Numbered from the stretch's first letter, positions 5,164 to 13,981 are shown. The stretch: DNA of 13,981 nucleotides from Phenylobacterium sp. (GCA_028291285.1 JAQGIJ010000231.1:1-13981), one strand, 5' to 3'. The notes: a model not told the origin generated them from the letters alone. Made by a program: numbers and translations.

Positions 5164-6125
5164 GCGGCTTCGACGCGATCGCCGTGGGCCGCCGGGTGCT
5201 GGCGGCGGAGGCCGAGGCGCTGGGCTCGCAAGGCCAGGCGCTGGACGCGAGCTTCGCGCGCGCCGTCGACCTGCTGTTCGCCGCCAAGGGCCGGATCATC
5301 TGCACCGGCATGGGCAAGTCCGGGCACGTGGCGCGCAAGATCGCCGCCACCTTCGCCTCCACCGGCGCCTCCTCCTTCTTCGTCCACCCGGCCGAGGCCA
5401 GCCATGGCGACCTGGGCATGATCACGGGGGACGACGTGATCCTGGGGCTTTCCAAGTCCGGCGAGGCGCGCGAGCTCGCCGACCTGCTGGCCTACGCCAA
5501 GCGCTTCGCCATTCCGCTGATCGCCATCACCGCAGAGCCGCAGAGCGCGCTCGGCCGCGCCGCCGACGTGGTGCTGAAGCTCGCCGAGGCCGGCGAGGCG
5601 ACCGCCGAGGTCAACGCGCCGACGACCTCCACCACCCTGCAGATGGCGCTGGGCGACGCGTTGGCCGTGGCGCTGCTGGAGCGGCGCGGCTTCCGGCCCG
5701 AGGACTTCCACCTCTTCCACCCGGGCGGCAAGCTGGGCGCCATGCTGCGCACGGTGCGCGACCTGATGCATGGGGCCGACGAGCTGCCGCTGGTCGAGGC
5801 GGCCACGCCCATGCGCCAGGCCCTGCTGGTGATGACCGAGAAGCGCTGGGGGATCGTCGGCGTCACCGACGGGAGCGGGCGGCTGCTCGGCGCGGTCACC
5901 GACGGCGACCTTCGCCGCCACATCGACGGCCTCCTGGACCACACCGCGGCCGAGGTGATGACGCCGGGGCCGAAGAAGACGGTGCCGCCGGAGATGCTGG
6001 CGTCCGAGGCGCTGGCCCGGATGAGCGACCCCGCGCCCGCCGTCACGGTGCTGTTCGTGGTCGACCAGCAGAAGCCCGTGGGCATCCTCCACGTGCACGA
6101 CATCCTGCGCGCCGGGGTGATGTAG
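5160..6125 (+). CDS. kdsD: Arabinose-5-phosphate isomerase (SIS + two CBS domains)
   Basis: This 321-residue enzyme converts ribulose-5-phosphate to arabinose-5-phosphate, the first committed step of Kdo synthesis for lipopolysaccharide. The SIS domain (about 35-195) contains GMGKSGHVARK (Lys53), HPAEASHGDLGM, LSKSGEA (Glu102), APTTSTT and the end motif DFHLFHPGGKLG (His187), equivalent to the catalytic Lys, Glu and His of E. coli KdsD. Two CBS domains follow (about 202-260 and 264-321), with 'VTDGDLRR' and 'VGILHVHDILRAG'. The block that reads EACPLGLAPT in many KdsD proteins is EATAEVNAPT here, keeping the Glu (146) but changing the middle. Start ATG overlaps the upstream small gene's stop and lacks a Shine-Dalgarno. 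GutQ is the paralogous alternative, but the genomic setting with envelope sugar genes favours kdsD. Confidence 0.92.
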   Translation: MSGFDAIAVGRRVLAAEAEALGSQGQALDASFARAVDLLFAAKGRIICTGMGKSGHVARKIAATFASTGASSFFVHPAEASHGDLGMITGDDVILGLSKSGEARELADLLAYAKRFAIPLIAITAEPQSALGRAADVVLKLAEAGEATAEVNAPTTSTTLQMALGDALAVALLERRGFRPEDFHLFHPGGKLGAMLRTVRDLMHGADELPLVEAATPMRQALLVMTEKRWGIVGVTDGSGRLLGAVTDGDLRRHIDGLLDHTAAEVMTPGPKKTVPPEMLASEALARMSDPAPAVTVLFVVDQQKPVGILHVHDILRAGVM

Positions 6126-6131
6126 CCCCCA

Positions 6132-6191
6132 TCCGCGCTTCCGCGGGGAAGCGCGGAATTGGAAGGAGACGCGCATGCGTCCTCCAATTCC
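6132..6191. repeat. Two overlapping hairpins, including dispersed repeat copy B
   Basis: TCCGCGCTTCC (6132-6142) pairs perfectly with GGAAGCGCGGA (6147-6157) around GCGG. A second, imperfect hairpin pairs GGAATTGGA (6155-6163) with TCCAATTCC (6183-6191), with inner GG/CC and ACGC/GCGT pairs. The two share bases 6155-6157, so they cannot both form fully. No T-run follows either, so this is not a clear intrinsic terminator, though it sits seven bases after the kdsD stop. Bases 6142-6165 match 2342-2365 (20 of 24). Best read as a REP-like intergenic repeat that may stabilise or end the kdsD mRNA. Confidence 0.5.
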
Positions 6192-6259
6192 CCGTCCGAT
6201 GACACAAACCCGTGCAGCCCCGCTTGTAAGAACCGGGCTTCGCCATGCGCGTTATGGCC

Positions 6260-6283
6260 TTGGCGACCGCCGCTCTCTAAAAG
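6260..6283 (+). promoter_or_regulatory. Candidate housekeeping promoter for the hexose mutase gene
   Basis: TTGGCG (6260-6265) and CTAAAA (6277-6282) are 11 bases apart, as in the Caulobacter sigma-73 pattern (TTGaCGs, 10-14 bases, GCTAnAwC). Transcription would start near 6289, about 29 bases before the ATG. Similar TTGGCG promoters precede glmM and galU in this window. Confidence 0.4.
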
Positions 6284-6317
6284 CCCGTTCAGTCCGACCG
6301 AACCCTCCGGAGTTCCG

Positions 6318-7820
6318 ATGCTGCCTTCGCCGCGCGCCGACCTGATCCCGAACACATTAGACTACGAGCTCCAGCCGCTGGTGAAGGCCACGGGCTTCCG
6401 CGAATACGACGCGCGCTGGCTGTTCGGGCCGGACATCAACCTCCTGGGCATCCAGGCGCTCGGCCTCGGCCTGGGGACCTACATCCACGAGCTCGGCCAG
6501 ACCCGTATCGTCGTCGGTCACGACTACCGGTCCTATTCACTGTCCATCAAGCAGGCGCTGACGATCGGCCTGGTCGCCGCCGGCTGCGAGGTGCTGGACA
6601 TCGGCCTGGCGGTCTCGCCGATGGCCTATTTCGCCCAGTTCGACCTCGACGCGGCCTGCGTGGCCATGGTCACCGCCAGCCACAACGAGAACGGCTGGAC
6701 CGGGGTCAAGATGGGGGCCCAGCGGCCGCTGACCTTCGGGCCCGACGAGATGGGCCGGCTGAAGGAGATCGTGCTTTCGGGCGGCTGGCGTCAGCGGCCC
6801 GGCGGCTCGCTCGCCCACATCGCCGGCGTCGCCGAGCGCTACATCGCCGACGTGGCGTCACGCACCAACATCGGCCGTCCGCTTAAGGTGGTCGCCGCCT
6901 GCGGCAACGGCACGGCCGGCGCCTTCGCGCCCGAGGCCCTGCGCCGCATGGGGGTGGCCACCATCATCGAGATGGACTGCAAGCTCGACTACAACTTCCC
7001 GCGCTACAACCCGAACCCGGAAGACAGCGTCATGCTGCACGCCATGGCCGAGGCGGTCAGGACCCACGACGCCGACCTGGCGCTGGGCTTCGACGGCGAC
7101 GGCGACCGCTGCGGCGTGGTCGACGACGAGGGCGAGGAAATCTTCGCCGACAAGATCGGGTTGATGCTGGCCCGGGATCTTTCTCAATTGCATCGCGACG
7201 CCACCTTCATCGTCGACGTGAAGTCCACCGGCCTCTTCGCCACCGACGAGGTGCTGAAGGCGAACGGCGCCAAGACCGTCTACTGGAAGACCGGCCACTC
7301 CTACATCAAGCGCAAGACCGCCGAGCTCGGCGCGCTGGCCGGCTTCGAGAAGAGCGGCCACTTCTTCTTCAACAATCCGCTCGGCCGCGGCTACGACGAC
7401 GGCCTGGTCGCGGCGGCGGCGATCCTGTCGATGCTCGATCGCAATCCCGGCAAGAAGCTCTCGGACCTGAAGAAGGCGCTGCCGGTCGCCTACACATCTC
7501 TGACCATGAGCCCGCACTGCGGCGATGAGGTGAAGTACAAGGTCGTCGAGGACGTCACCGCCGAATACACCAGGCTGCGCGACGCCGGCGGCACGATCCT
7601 GGGCCGCAAGATCGCCGACCTGATCACCGTCAACGGCGTGCGCGTGGCGCTTGAGGACGGCTCCTGGGTGCTGGTCCGCGCCTCCTCCAACAAGCCGGAG
7701 ATCGTGGTGGTGGTGGAGAGCACCAGGTCCGACGCGGACATGCGCGCCCTGTTCCGCGAAGAGGTGAAGCCCCGCCTCGCCAAGCGACAGGAAGTGGGCG
7801 CCTACAACCAGGAGATCTGA
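6318..7820 (+). CDS. Phosphomannomutase/phosphoglucomutase (alpha-D-phosphohexomutase family)
   Basis: A 500-residue phosphohexomutase that interconverts hexose-6-phosphate and hexose-1-phosphate, providing Man-1-P for GDP-mannose and/or Glc-1-P for UDP-glucose. The phosphoserine loop is VTASHNENGWTGVK (Ser121), the Mg2+ loop is DGDGDR (259-264), the sugar-specificity loop is GFEKSGHFFF (Glu344, Ser346), and the phosphate-binding loop is RASSNKPE (454-461), a variant of the usual R-x-S-N-T-x-P. The EKSGH-type sugar loop fits dual-specificity PMM/PGM (AlgC/ManB class). I chose ATG 6318 because GGAG lies five bases upstream and the family-like sequence begins soon after; an in-frame extension to 6159 adds 53 residues of non-homologous sequence through the intergenic repeat. 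Sugar preference cannot be decided by eye. Confidence 0.92.
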   Translation: MLPSPRADLIPNTLDYELQPLVKATGFREYDARWLFGPDINLLGIQALGLGLGTYIHELGQTRIVVGHDYRSYSLSIKQALTIGLVAAGCEVLDIGLAVSPMAYFAQFDLDAACVAMVTASHNENGWTGVKMGAQRPLTFGPDEMGRLKEIVLSGGWRQRPGGSLAHIAGVAERYIADVASRTNIGRPLKVVAACGNGTAGAFAPEALRRMGVATIIEMDCKLDYNFPRYNPNPEDSVMLHAMAEAVRTHDADLALGFDGDGDRCGVVDDEGEEIFADKIGLMLARDLSQLHRDATFIVDVKSTGLFATDEVLKANGAKTVYWKTGHSYIKRKTAELGALAGFEKSGHFFFNNPLGRGYDDGLVAAAAILSMLDRNPGKKLSDLKKALPVAYTSLTMSPHCGDEVKYKVVEDVTAEYTRLRDAGGTILGRKIADLITVNGVRVALEDGSWVLVRASSNKPEIVVVVESTRSDADMRALFREEVKPRLAKRQEVGAYNQEI

Positions 7821-7996
7821 GCCTCAGCGGTCAGTCCGGCCCGGCGCCAACTCATATGCGATAGTCTTGCGGCGGGCAGTGAAGCATCTAGGCGCCTGGG
7901 CGATTTCCGGCGGGCTGCGGCTTCCCGGCTCTAGCGGCTCAGCGCGCCGGCGTGCTCAAAGCGCAGCCGGACTATTCATCGGGGGACTAGCGTTCG

Positions 7997-9301
7997 ATGC
8001 ACGTGGCGATGATCGGGACGGGCTATGTAGGCCTGGTGAGCGGCGCCTGCTTCGCCGACTTCGGGCACATGGTGACCTGCATCGACAAGGACGCCGCCAA
8101 GATCGAGCGGCTGAAGTCCGGCGGCATCCCGATCTATGAGCCGGGCCTGGAGAAGCTGGTGGCCGACAACGTCAAGGCCGGCCGGCTGTTCTTCTCCACC
8201 GACGCGGCCGAGGCCGTGAAGGGCGCCGACGCGGTGTTCATCGCGGTGGGCACGCCGTCCCGGCGCGGCGACGGCCACGCCGACCTCTCCTACGTCTACG
8301 CCGCCGCCGAGGAGATCGCCGGCCTGGTGCAGGGCTTCACCGTCGTCGTCACCAAATCCACCGTGCCGGTCGGCACCGGCGACGAGATCGAGGCCATCGT
8401 GGCCCGCGTGCGCCCCGAGGCCGACGTCGCCGTGGTCTCCAACCCAGAGTTCCTGCGCGAGGGCGCGGCCATCGAGGACTTCAAGCGGCCCGACCGGGTC
8501 ATCGTCGGCGCCCATGACCCGCGGGCCGAGGCGGTGATGCGCGAGCTCTACCGGCCGCTCTATCTGAACGAGACGCCGATCGTCTTCACCGGACGGCGCA
8601 CCTCGGAGCTGATCAAGTACGCCGCCAACGGATTCCTGGCGATGAAGATCACCTTCATCAACGAGGTCGCGGACCTGTGCGAGGCGGTGGGCGCCGACGT
8701 GCAGCAGGTGGCGCGCGGCATCGGCCTCGACAACCGCATCGGGGGCAAGTTCCTGCATGCGGGGCCGGGCTACGGCGGCTCCTGCTTCCCGAAGGACACC
8801 CTGGCCCTGGTGCGCACCGCCCGCGACGCCGGCGCGCCGGTCGAGCTGATCGAGACCACGGTGAAGGTCAACGACGCGCGCAAGAAGGCGATGAGCCGCA
8901 AGGTGTTGCAGGCCGTGAACGGCCAGGACCTGTCCGGCAAGACGATCGGCGTGCTGGGCCTGACCTTCAAGCCCAACACCGACGACATGCGCGACGCGCC
9001 CAGCCTCGACATCGTGCCCGCCCTGCAGGCCGCCGGCGCGGCGGTCCAGGCCTTCGACCCCGAGGGCCACGAGGCGCGCCAGATGCTGCCGGGGGTAGCC
9101 TTCAAGGACGACCCCTACGACGTCGCCGCAGGCGCCGATGCGCTGGTCATCATCACCGAGTGGGACCAGTTCCGCGCGCTCGACCTCGACCGCATCAAGC
9201 TCCTGATGAAGCGCCCGGTGCTGGTGGACCTGCGCAACATCTACAAGCCGGACGACATGCGCGCCCGCGGCTTCGCCTACACCAGCGTCGGGCGGGTCTG
9301 A
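7997..9301 (+). CDS. ugd: UDP-glucose 6-dehydrogenase
   Basis: A 434-residue NAD+-dependent enzyme that oxidises UDP-glucose twice to UDP-glucuronate, a precursor of acidic polysaccharides and of modified lipid A sugars. The N-terminal Rossmann motif is MIGTGYVGLVSGACFA (residues 5-20), with 'YEPGL', 'VGTPS' and 'KSTVPVGT'. The catalytic core has SNPEFLREG (148-156), ELIKYAANGFLAMK (Lys207, Asn211) and the active-site GPGYGGSCFPKD (Cys263, Asp267). The C-terminal UDP-binding domain has 'GLTFKPNTDDMRDAPS'. Length is normal. Start ATG 7997 follows GGGGGA by ten bases. The 176-base gap to the preceding mutase holds only a poor promoter candidate (TTGCGG near 7865), so it may be partly read through. 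It is functionally linked with galU, whose product is its substrate. Confidence 0.95.
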   Translation: MHVAMIGTGYVGLVSGACFADFGHMVTCIDKDAAKIERLKSGGIPIYEPGLEKLVADNVKAGRLFFSTDAAEAVKGADAVFIAVGTPSRRGDGHADLSYVYAAAEEIAGLVQGFTVVVTKSTVPVGTGDEIEAIVARVRPEADVAVVSNPEFLREGAAIEDFKRPDRVIVGAHDPRAEAVMRELYRPLYLNETPIVFTGRRTSELIKYAANGFLAMKITFINEVADLCEAVGADVQQVARGIGLDNRIGGKFLHAGPGYGGSCFPKDTLALVRTARDAGAPVELIETTVKVNDARKKAMSRKVLQAVNGQDLSGKTIGVLGLTFKPNTDDMRDAPSLDIVPALQAAGAAVQAFDPEGHEARQMLPGVAFKDDPYDVAAGADALVIITEWDQFRALDLDRIKLLMKRPVLVDLRNIYKPDDMRARGFAYTSVGRV

Positions 9302-9311
9302 CACCCTTCCC

Positions 9312-9345
9312 TGTCATCCCGATTTCGCGCAGCGAAAGACCGGCG
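9312..9345. repeat. REP-like palindromic element after ugd
   Basis: TTTCGC (9323-9328) pairs with GCGAAA (9332-9337) around GCA, preceded by TGTCATCCCGA. The wording resembles short palindromic repeats that are scattered between genes in many alphaproteobacteria. It lies just after the ugd stop. There is no T-run, so termination is not evident. Confidence 0.35.
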
Positions 9346-9368
9346 CGGGGGCAAGGCGGAGGACGCCC

Positions 9369-9530
9369 TCAGTAGGCCAGCGAGCCCACCCGCAGGAGGA
9401 ATTCGGCGATCCAGACCGCGCCCGCCCAGAAGGCGATGGCAAGGAAGACGACGAAGGCCAGGCACGCCATCGAGCTCACCGCCCGCTGCCCCGGTCGCGT
9501 CGCCCCAAGCAGGGCCAGATTGCGCCGCAT
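9369..9530 (-). CDS. 53-residue single-membrane-span protein, unknown function
   Basis: A short ORF with ATG 9528-9530 and TGA 9369-9371. The start is preceded by GGGAGGT ending four bases upstream, one of the best Shine-Dalgarno sequences in the window. The product has a basic N-terminus (MRRNLALLGATRPGQR) and one hydrophobic segment, about residues 19-43 (SSMACLAFVVFLAIAFWAGAVWIAE), consistent with a single span and the N-terminus inside. No family is recognised. It lies 120 bases downstream of glmM on the same strand, with an AT-rich stretch between them (about 9575-9635) that could hold its promoter. It occupies the otherwise empty gap between ugd and glmM. Confidence 0.65.
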   Translation of the reverse strand: MRRNLALLGATRPGQRAVSSMACLAFVVFLAIAFWAGAVWIAEFLLRVGSLAY

Positions 9531-9650
9531 ACGACCTCCCAGTTCTTAGGTCCGGCCCGGTCGAGCGGGTCGGATCATTACCAGAATGTCATAACCGTTA
9601 GGGATTGGGTAGGGTTGCTTAATCGTTACCCGACGACGTCTATTGGCGGG

Positions 9651-11003
9651 CTAGGCGGCCACCTGCTTCACCACGCCGGCGATCTCCTTGACCACCTGGT
9701 TGACCAGCTTGGCGTCGTCGCCCTCGGCCATGATGCGGATCAGCGGCTCGGTGCCGGAGGCGCGGACGACGATCCGGCCGGAGCCGTTCAGGCGCTGCTC
9801 GGCGTCGGCGATCACCGCCATGACCTCCTGGGTCTCCAGCGGCTTGCCCTTGGCGAAGCGGACGTTCTCCAGAAGCTGCGGCACCGGCTCGAACTGGCGG
9901 GCCAGCGCGCTCATCGGCTTGTCGGCTTCCTTCAGCACCGCCAGCACCTGCAGCGCCGCCAGGAGGCCGTCGCCCGTGGTCGCATAGTCGCGCAGGATGA
10001 TGTGGCCGGACTGCTCGCCGCCGAGGTTGAAGTTGCCGCTGCGCATCTTCTCCATGACGTAGCGGTCGCCCACCTGGGTGCGCTCGAGCTTCAGGTTGCG
10101 GGATTTCAGGAAACGCTCGAGGCCCAGGTTCGACATCACCGTCGCCACCACCCCGCCGCCGGTCAGCCGCTGGCGCCGGGCCCAGTGGTCGGCGATCAGC
10201 GCCATGATCTGGTCGCCGTCGATGATCTGGCCCTTCTCGTCGCAGATCACCACCCGGTCGGCGTCGCCGTCCAGCGCGATGCCGATGTCGGCGCGGTACT
10301 CCTTGACCAGCTTCTGCATGGCCGCCGGATGGGTCGAGCCGCACTCCTCGTTGATGTTGAATCCGTTCGGCGAGATCCCCACCGGGATCACCTCGGCGCC
10401 CAGCTCGTAGAGCGCCTCGGGGGCCACCTTGTAGGCCGCGCCATTGGCGCAATCGATCACCACCCGCATGCCGGCGAGGCTGAGGGTGCGCGGGAAGGTC
10501 GCCTTGGCGATCTCCACATAGCGCGCCTGGCAGTCGTCGATGCGCTGCACGCGGCCGAGCGCGGTCGGCGCCGCCAGGCCCTCCTGCAGGCCCTGGTCCA
10601 TCAGCGCCTCGATCTCCAGCTCGCGGTCGTCGGAGAGCTTGTAGCCGTCGGGCCCGAAGAGCTTGATGCCGTTGTCGGCGAAGGCGTTGTGCGAGGCCGA
10701 GATCATCACGCCGAGGTCGGCGCGCAAGGACCGCGTCATCATCGCCACGCCCGGGGTCGGCAGCGGCCCGAACAGGCGCACGTCCATGCCCACGCTGGTG
10801 AAGCCCGCCACCAGCGCCGGCTCGATCATGTAGCCGGAGAGCCGGGTGTCCTTGCCGATCACCACCAGGTGGCGGCGGTCGTCTTTGGACATGAACAGCT
10901 TGCCGGCGGCGAGGCCCACGCGCAGCGCGACCTCGGCGGTCATCGGATGCTGGTTGGCCTGGCCGCGGATCCCGTCGGTTCCGAAATAGGCGCGCTTGCT
11001 CAT
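9651..11003 (-). CDS. glmM: Phosphoglucosamine mutase
   Basis: A 450-residue enzyme that converts glucosamine-6-phosphate to glucosamine-1-phosphate, feeding UDP-GlcNAc for peptidoglycan and lipid A. It begins with the GlmM signature YFGTDGIRG. The phosphoserine loop is [15 protein letters not shown] (Ser104), the metal loop is LDGDADR (244-250), the sugar loop is GGEQSGH and the phosphate-binding loop is [12 protein letters not shown]. Length is normal for the family. ATG 11001-11003 has only a weak GAGAG upstream. A good housekeeping promoter lies 30-55 bases upstream. It is divergent from glmS, the enzyme that makes its substrate. Confidence 0.97.
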   Translation of the reverse strand: MSKRAYFGTDGIRGQANQHPMTAEVALRVGLAAGKLFMSKDDRRHLVVIGKDTRLSGYMIEPALVAGFTSVGMDVRLFGPLPTPGVAMMTRSLRADLGVMISASHNAFADNGIKLFGPDGYKLSDDRELEIEALMDQGLQEGLAAPTALGRVQRIDDCQARYVEIAKATFPRTLSLAGMRVVIDCANGAAYKVAPEALYELGAEVIPVGISPNGFNINEECGSTHPAAMQKLVKEYRADIGIALDGDADRVVICDEKGQIIDGDQIMALIADHWARRQRLTGGGVVATVMSNLGLERFLKSRNLKLERTQVGDRYVMEKMRSGNFNLGGEQSGHIILRDYATTGDGLLAALQVLAVLKEADKPMSALARQFEPVPQLLENVRFAKGKPLETQEVMAVIADAEQRLNGSGRIVVRASGTEPLIRIMAEGDDAKLVNQVVKEIAGVVKQVAA

Positions 11004-11032
11004 GGGTGGCTCTCGAAACGATCGGAAACTCA

Positions 11033-11058
11033 GATTTAGTTCACGCCCGCTTCGCCAA
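11033..11058 (-). promoter_or_regulatory. Candidate housekeeping promoter of glmM
   Basis: Read on the minus strand, TTGGCGA (11058-11052) is followed after 11 bases by ACTAAATC (11040-11033). The -10 matches the Caulobacter GCTAnAwC pattern at every position except the first, and the spacing is right. The predicted start near 11027 leaves a leader of about 24 bases. This is the best housekeeping promoter match in the window. Confidence 0.6.
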
Positions 11059-11127
11059 TGATAAAGGCGCGAGGCGGCGCGGGCGCAGCCTCATTTGCGC
11101 GCTCTACCATAAAGGAAATCCTAGCCC

Positions 11128-12948
<1,821 letters not shown>

Positions 12949-12975
12949 CCGCGGCGACGGCCAGGAAAGAGTGCG

Positions 12976-13000
12976 GCGGCCGCCCGCGGAGGGCGGCCGC
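12976..13000. terminator. GC-rich hairpin between convergent glmS and lipoprotein genes
   Basis: GCGGCCGCCC (12976-12985) pairs perfectly with GGGCGGCCGC (12991-13000) around GCGGA. It lies 28 bases after the glmS stop and 14 bases beyond the end of the convergent lipoprotein gene. There is no T-run on either side, so it is not a classic intrinsic terminator. It may be a bidirectional 3'-end stabiliser or a polymerase barrier. Confidence 0.5.
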
Positions 13001-13013
13001 TCGCGGTAGGCGC

Positions 13014-13250
13014 TTATTGAGCGTTGCCCATGGCGTTGCCGGTCGCCATGTTGCCGGCCGGCGCGGTGTTGCCCATCGCGTTGCCGGTGTCGGTCGTGGT
13101 GGTGGTCGTCGTGGTGTTGGTGGTTTCCACAGCGGCGGTGTCCGCGACGTTGCCCGTGTTGGCCGACTCGTCGGCCTTCTTTTGGCAGGCGGACAGGCTG
13201 GCGGCGAGAACGGCGGCGACGGCGACCGAGGTCAGGACACGAAGTTTCAT
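13014..13250 (-). CDS. Small Thr-rich lipoprotein, unknown function
   Basis: A 78-residue precursor. MKLRVLTSVAVAAVLAASLSAC is a lipoprotein signal peptide with lipobox LSAC and lipidated Cys22, so the mature protein has 57 residues and is anchored to the inner or outer membrane. The mature part is low complexity: acidic/Ala (26-42), a Thr-rich run broken by single Asn and Asp (43-55), then Gly/Asn/Met/Ala with GNAMGN twice (56-61 and 71-76). There are no aromatic residues after the signal, so it is probably unfolded. AGGGGAG (13259-13265 on the complementary strand) is a strong Shine-Dalgarno eight bases before ATG. No family is recognised. It is monocistronic, converges on glmS and is divergent from galU. 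Confidence 0.85.
   Translation of the reverse strand: MKLRVLTSVAVAAVLAASLSACQKKADESANTGNVADTAAVETTNTTTTTTTTDTGNAMGNTAPAGNMATGNAMGNAQ
13021..13088. repeat. Two 23-base direct repeats inside the lipoprotein gene
   Basis: Bases 13021-13043 and 13066-13088 match at 21 of 23 positions. Both encode the TGNAMGN-type motif on the minus strand. The intervening bases carry a diverged third relative (GNMAT). This suggests growth of the C-terminus by local duplication. Confidence 0.6.
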
Positions 13251-13434
13251 TTGCTAGGCTCCCCTGGGGACAAATCCCCCGACGGCCCGACTCTTACACG
13301 TCTTCGTGTGATCCCGAAATCGTGATCGTGCGCGTCGGGCGATTTTTGTGCCGCCGCCTGTGGATTTCGCAGCAGCCCTCCTCTAGTCCGCCTAAGCGCT
13401 GATCGCCCGGGATCGCAAGCGCCCGCCGGGGCGT

Positions 13435-13459
13435 TTGGCGTGTCGCCGAATGCTCAAGC
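13435..13459 (+). promoter_or_regulatory. Candidate housekeeping promoter of galU
   Basis: TTGGCGT (13435-13441), ten bases, then GCTCAAGC (13452-13459) fits the Caulobacter pattern with two mismatches in the -10. Transcription would start near 13465, about 29 bases before the ATG. The -10 overlaps a small AAGC-TTCG-GCTT hairpin sequence (13456-13467), which would be mostly outside the transcript. Confidence 0.4.
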
Positions 13460-13493
13460 TTCGGCTTAGGTCCGTGGGCTCGGAGGGGTTTGG

Positions 13494-13981
13494 ATGACGA
13501 AACGCGTGCGCAAGGCGGTGCTGCCGGTGGCGGGGCTCGGGACACGGGTGCTGCCCGGGGCCAAGACGACGCCCAAGAACATGCTCAACGTCGTCGACCG
13601 CCCGATCCTCTCCTACATCGTCGAGGAGGCGCGCGCCGCGGGCATCGAGCACTTCGTCTTCATCGTCGGCCGCGGCCAAGGGGCGATAGAGGACTACTTC
13701 GACGCCAATCCGGAGATCGAGCAGGCGCTGGAGGCCAAGGGCAGGACCGCGATCCTGGAGGAGCTCCGCCGCGAGCTGCCGCAGCCCGGCCAGATGAGCT
13801 TCGTGCGCCAGATGGCGCCGCACGGCCTGGGCCACGCGGTCTGGTGCGCGCGCGACGTGATCGGCGACGAGCCGTTCGCGGTGATGCTGCCGGACATGCT
13901 GATGACCGCCGAGCGCCCGGCGCTGGCCCAGGCCGTGGACGCCTACGACAAGGTGGGCGGCAACATCGTCGTCGTGGAGCC
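13494..13981 (+). CDS. galU: UTP--glucose-1-phosphate uridylyltransferase, 3' partial
   Basis: The first 162 residues of an enzyme that makes UDP-glucose from UTP and glucose-1-phosphate. The nucleotide-binding start is VLPVAGLGTRVLPGAKTTPKNML (residues 9-31), followed by VVDRPILSYIVEEARAAGIEHFVFIVGRG, the Q-M-A-P-H-G-L-G-H-A block (107-116) and the VMLPDML strand with the conserved Asp134. GalU proteins usually read P-A-T-K-A-x-P-K-E-M-L near the start; here the block is P-G-A-K-T-T-P-K-N-M-L, with the Glu replaced by Asn. ATG 13494 has GGAGGGG ending five bases upstream. The gene runs off the right edge, so the rest of the catalytic domain is not seen. Its product is the substrate of Ugd encoded in this window. 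Confidence 0.92.
   Translation, partial: MTKRVRKAVLPVAGLGTRVLPGAKTTPKNMLNVVDRPILSYIVEEARAAGIEHFVFIVGRGQGAIEDYFDANPEIEQALEAKGRTAILEELRRELPQPGQMSFVRQMAPHGLGHAVWCARDVIGDEPFAVMLPDMLMTAERPALAQAVDAYDKVGGNIVVVE

Noticed and set aside
6159..6317. 53-codon N-terminal extension of the hexose mutase
   Set aside because: It crosses the palindromic intergenic repeat and the candidate promoter and has no family similarity. ATG 6318 has GGAG at good distance.
7976..9304. 442-codon minus-strand ORF opposite ugd
   Set aside because: It is antisense to a complete UDP-glucose dehydrogenase and its composition (His/Asp/Val/Gly-rich) is that of a shadow frame.
9595..9635. CtrA-type TTAA-N7-TTAA site in the AT-rich stretch between glmM and the 53-residue ORF
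   Set aside because: Only one TTAA half-site is present (near 9619); the second half is not at the required spacing.
9615..11039. 474-codon plus-strand ORF opposite glmM
   Set aside because: It lies antisense to an intact glmM, with no recognisable domains.
11004..11127. glmS ribozyme or riboswitch in the glmM-glmS gap
   Set aside because: The gap is short, is largely used by the glmM promoter, and shows no ribozyme-like pseudoknot. The glmS ribozyme is a Gram-positive feature.
13266..13279. GGGGA-CAAA-TCCCC hairpin near the lipoprotein start as a translation switch
   Set aside because: The hairpin is upstream of the Shine-Dalgarno, and the CCCC next to AGGGGAG is too close to fold back on it, so no credible switch can be drawn.

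Overview
The window is GC-rich, densely packed bacterial chromosome. The protein families, the occurrence of promoters that fit the Caulobacter housekeeping pattern (TTGxCG, a spacer of 10-14, then CTAxA), short or absent leaders, and an alphaproteobacterial type of heat-shock leader all point to an alphaproteobacterium, most likely of the order Caulobacterales (Caulobacter or Phenylobacterium type). The species assignment is inference. No tRNA, rRNA, CRISPR array, transposase or phage gene is visible.

Left part (1-3670). On the minus strand an SCP2-type lipid-binding protein precedes an alpha/beta hydrolase (monoglyceride-lipase-like) whose C-terminus is a long Lys/Ala/Pro tail that runs off the window. 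Divergent from them is a small heat-shock protein gene (Hsp20/IbpA type) with a sigma-32-like promoter, a ROSE-like RNA thermometer over its ribosome binding site, and a textbook intrinsic terminator. Convergent to it is a 419-residue pentapeptide-repeat protein.

Middle (3671-9301). gpmA (phosphoglycerate mutase, TTG start) overlaps a stand-alone RibD-like deaminase by four bases on the minus strand. Divergently, an 81-residue membrane-anchored protein overlaps kdsD (arabinose-5-phosphate isomerase), followed by a phosphomannomutase/phosphoglucomutase and UDP-glucose 6-dehydrogenase.

Right part (9302-13981). A 53-codon membrane-protein ORF with a strong Shine-Dalgarno lies downstream of glmM. 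glmM and glmS are divergent. A small Thr-rich lipoprotein gene converges on glmS, and galU starts divergently from the lipoprotein gene and is cut by the window end.

Taken together, the right two thirds supply activated sugars for the cell envelope: GlmS and GlmM make glucosamine-1-phosphate for UDP-GlcNAc (peptidoglycan, lipid A), KdsD makes arabinose-5-phosphate for Kdo, the hexose mutase makes glucose-1-P/mannose-1-P, GalU makes UDP-glucose and Ugd makes UDP-glucuronate. This is mostly core metabolism. The unusual items are the histone-H1-like tail on the hydrolase, the altered RibD-like deaminase, the ROSE-like leader, several small membrane or lipoproteins of unknown role, and shared short palindromes and dispersed repeats between genes. 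I did not find convincing evidence of a wholly new multi-gene system.
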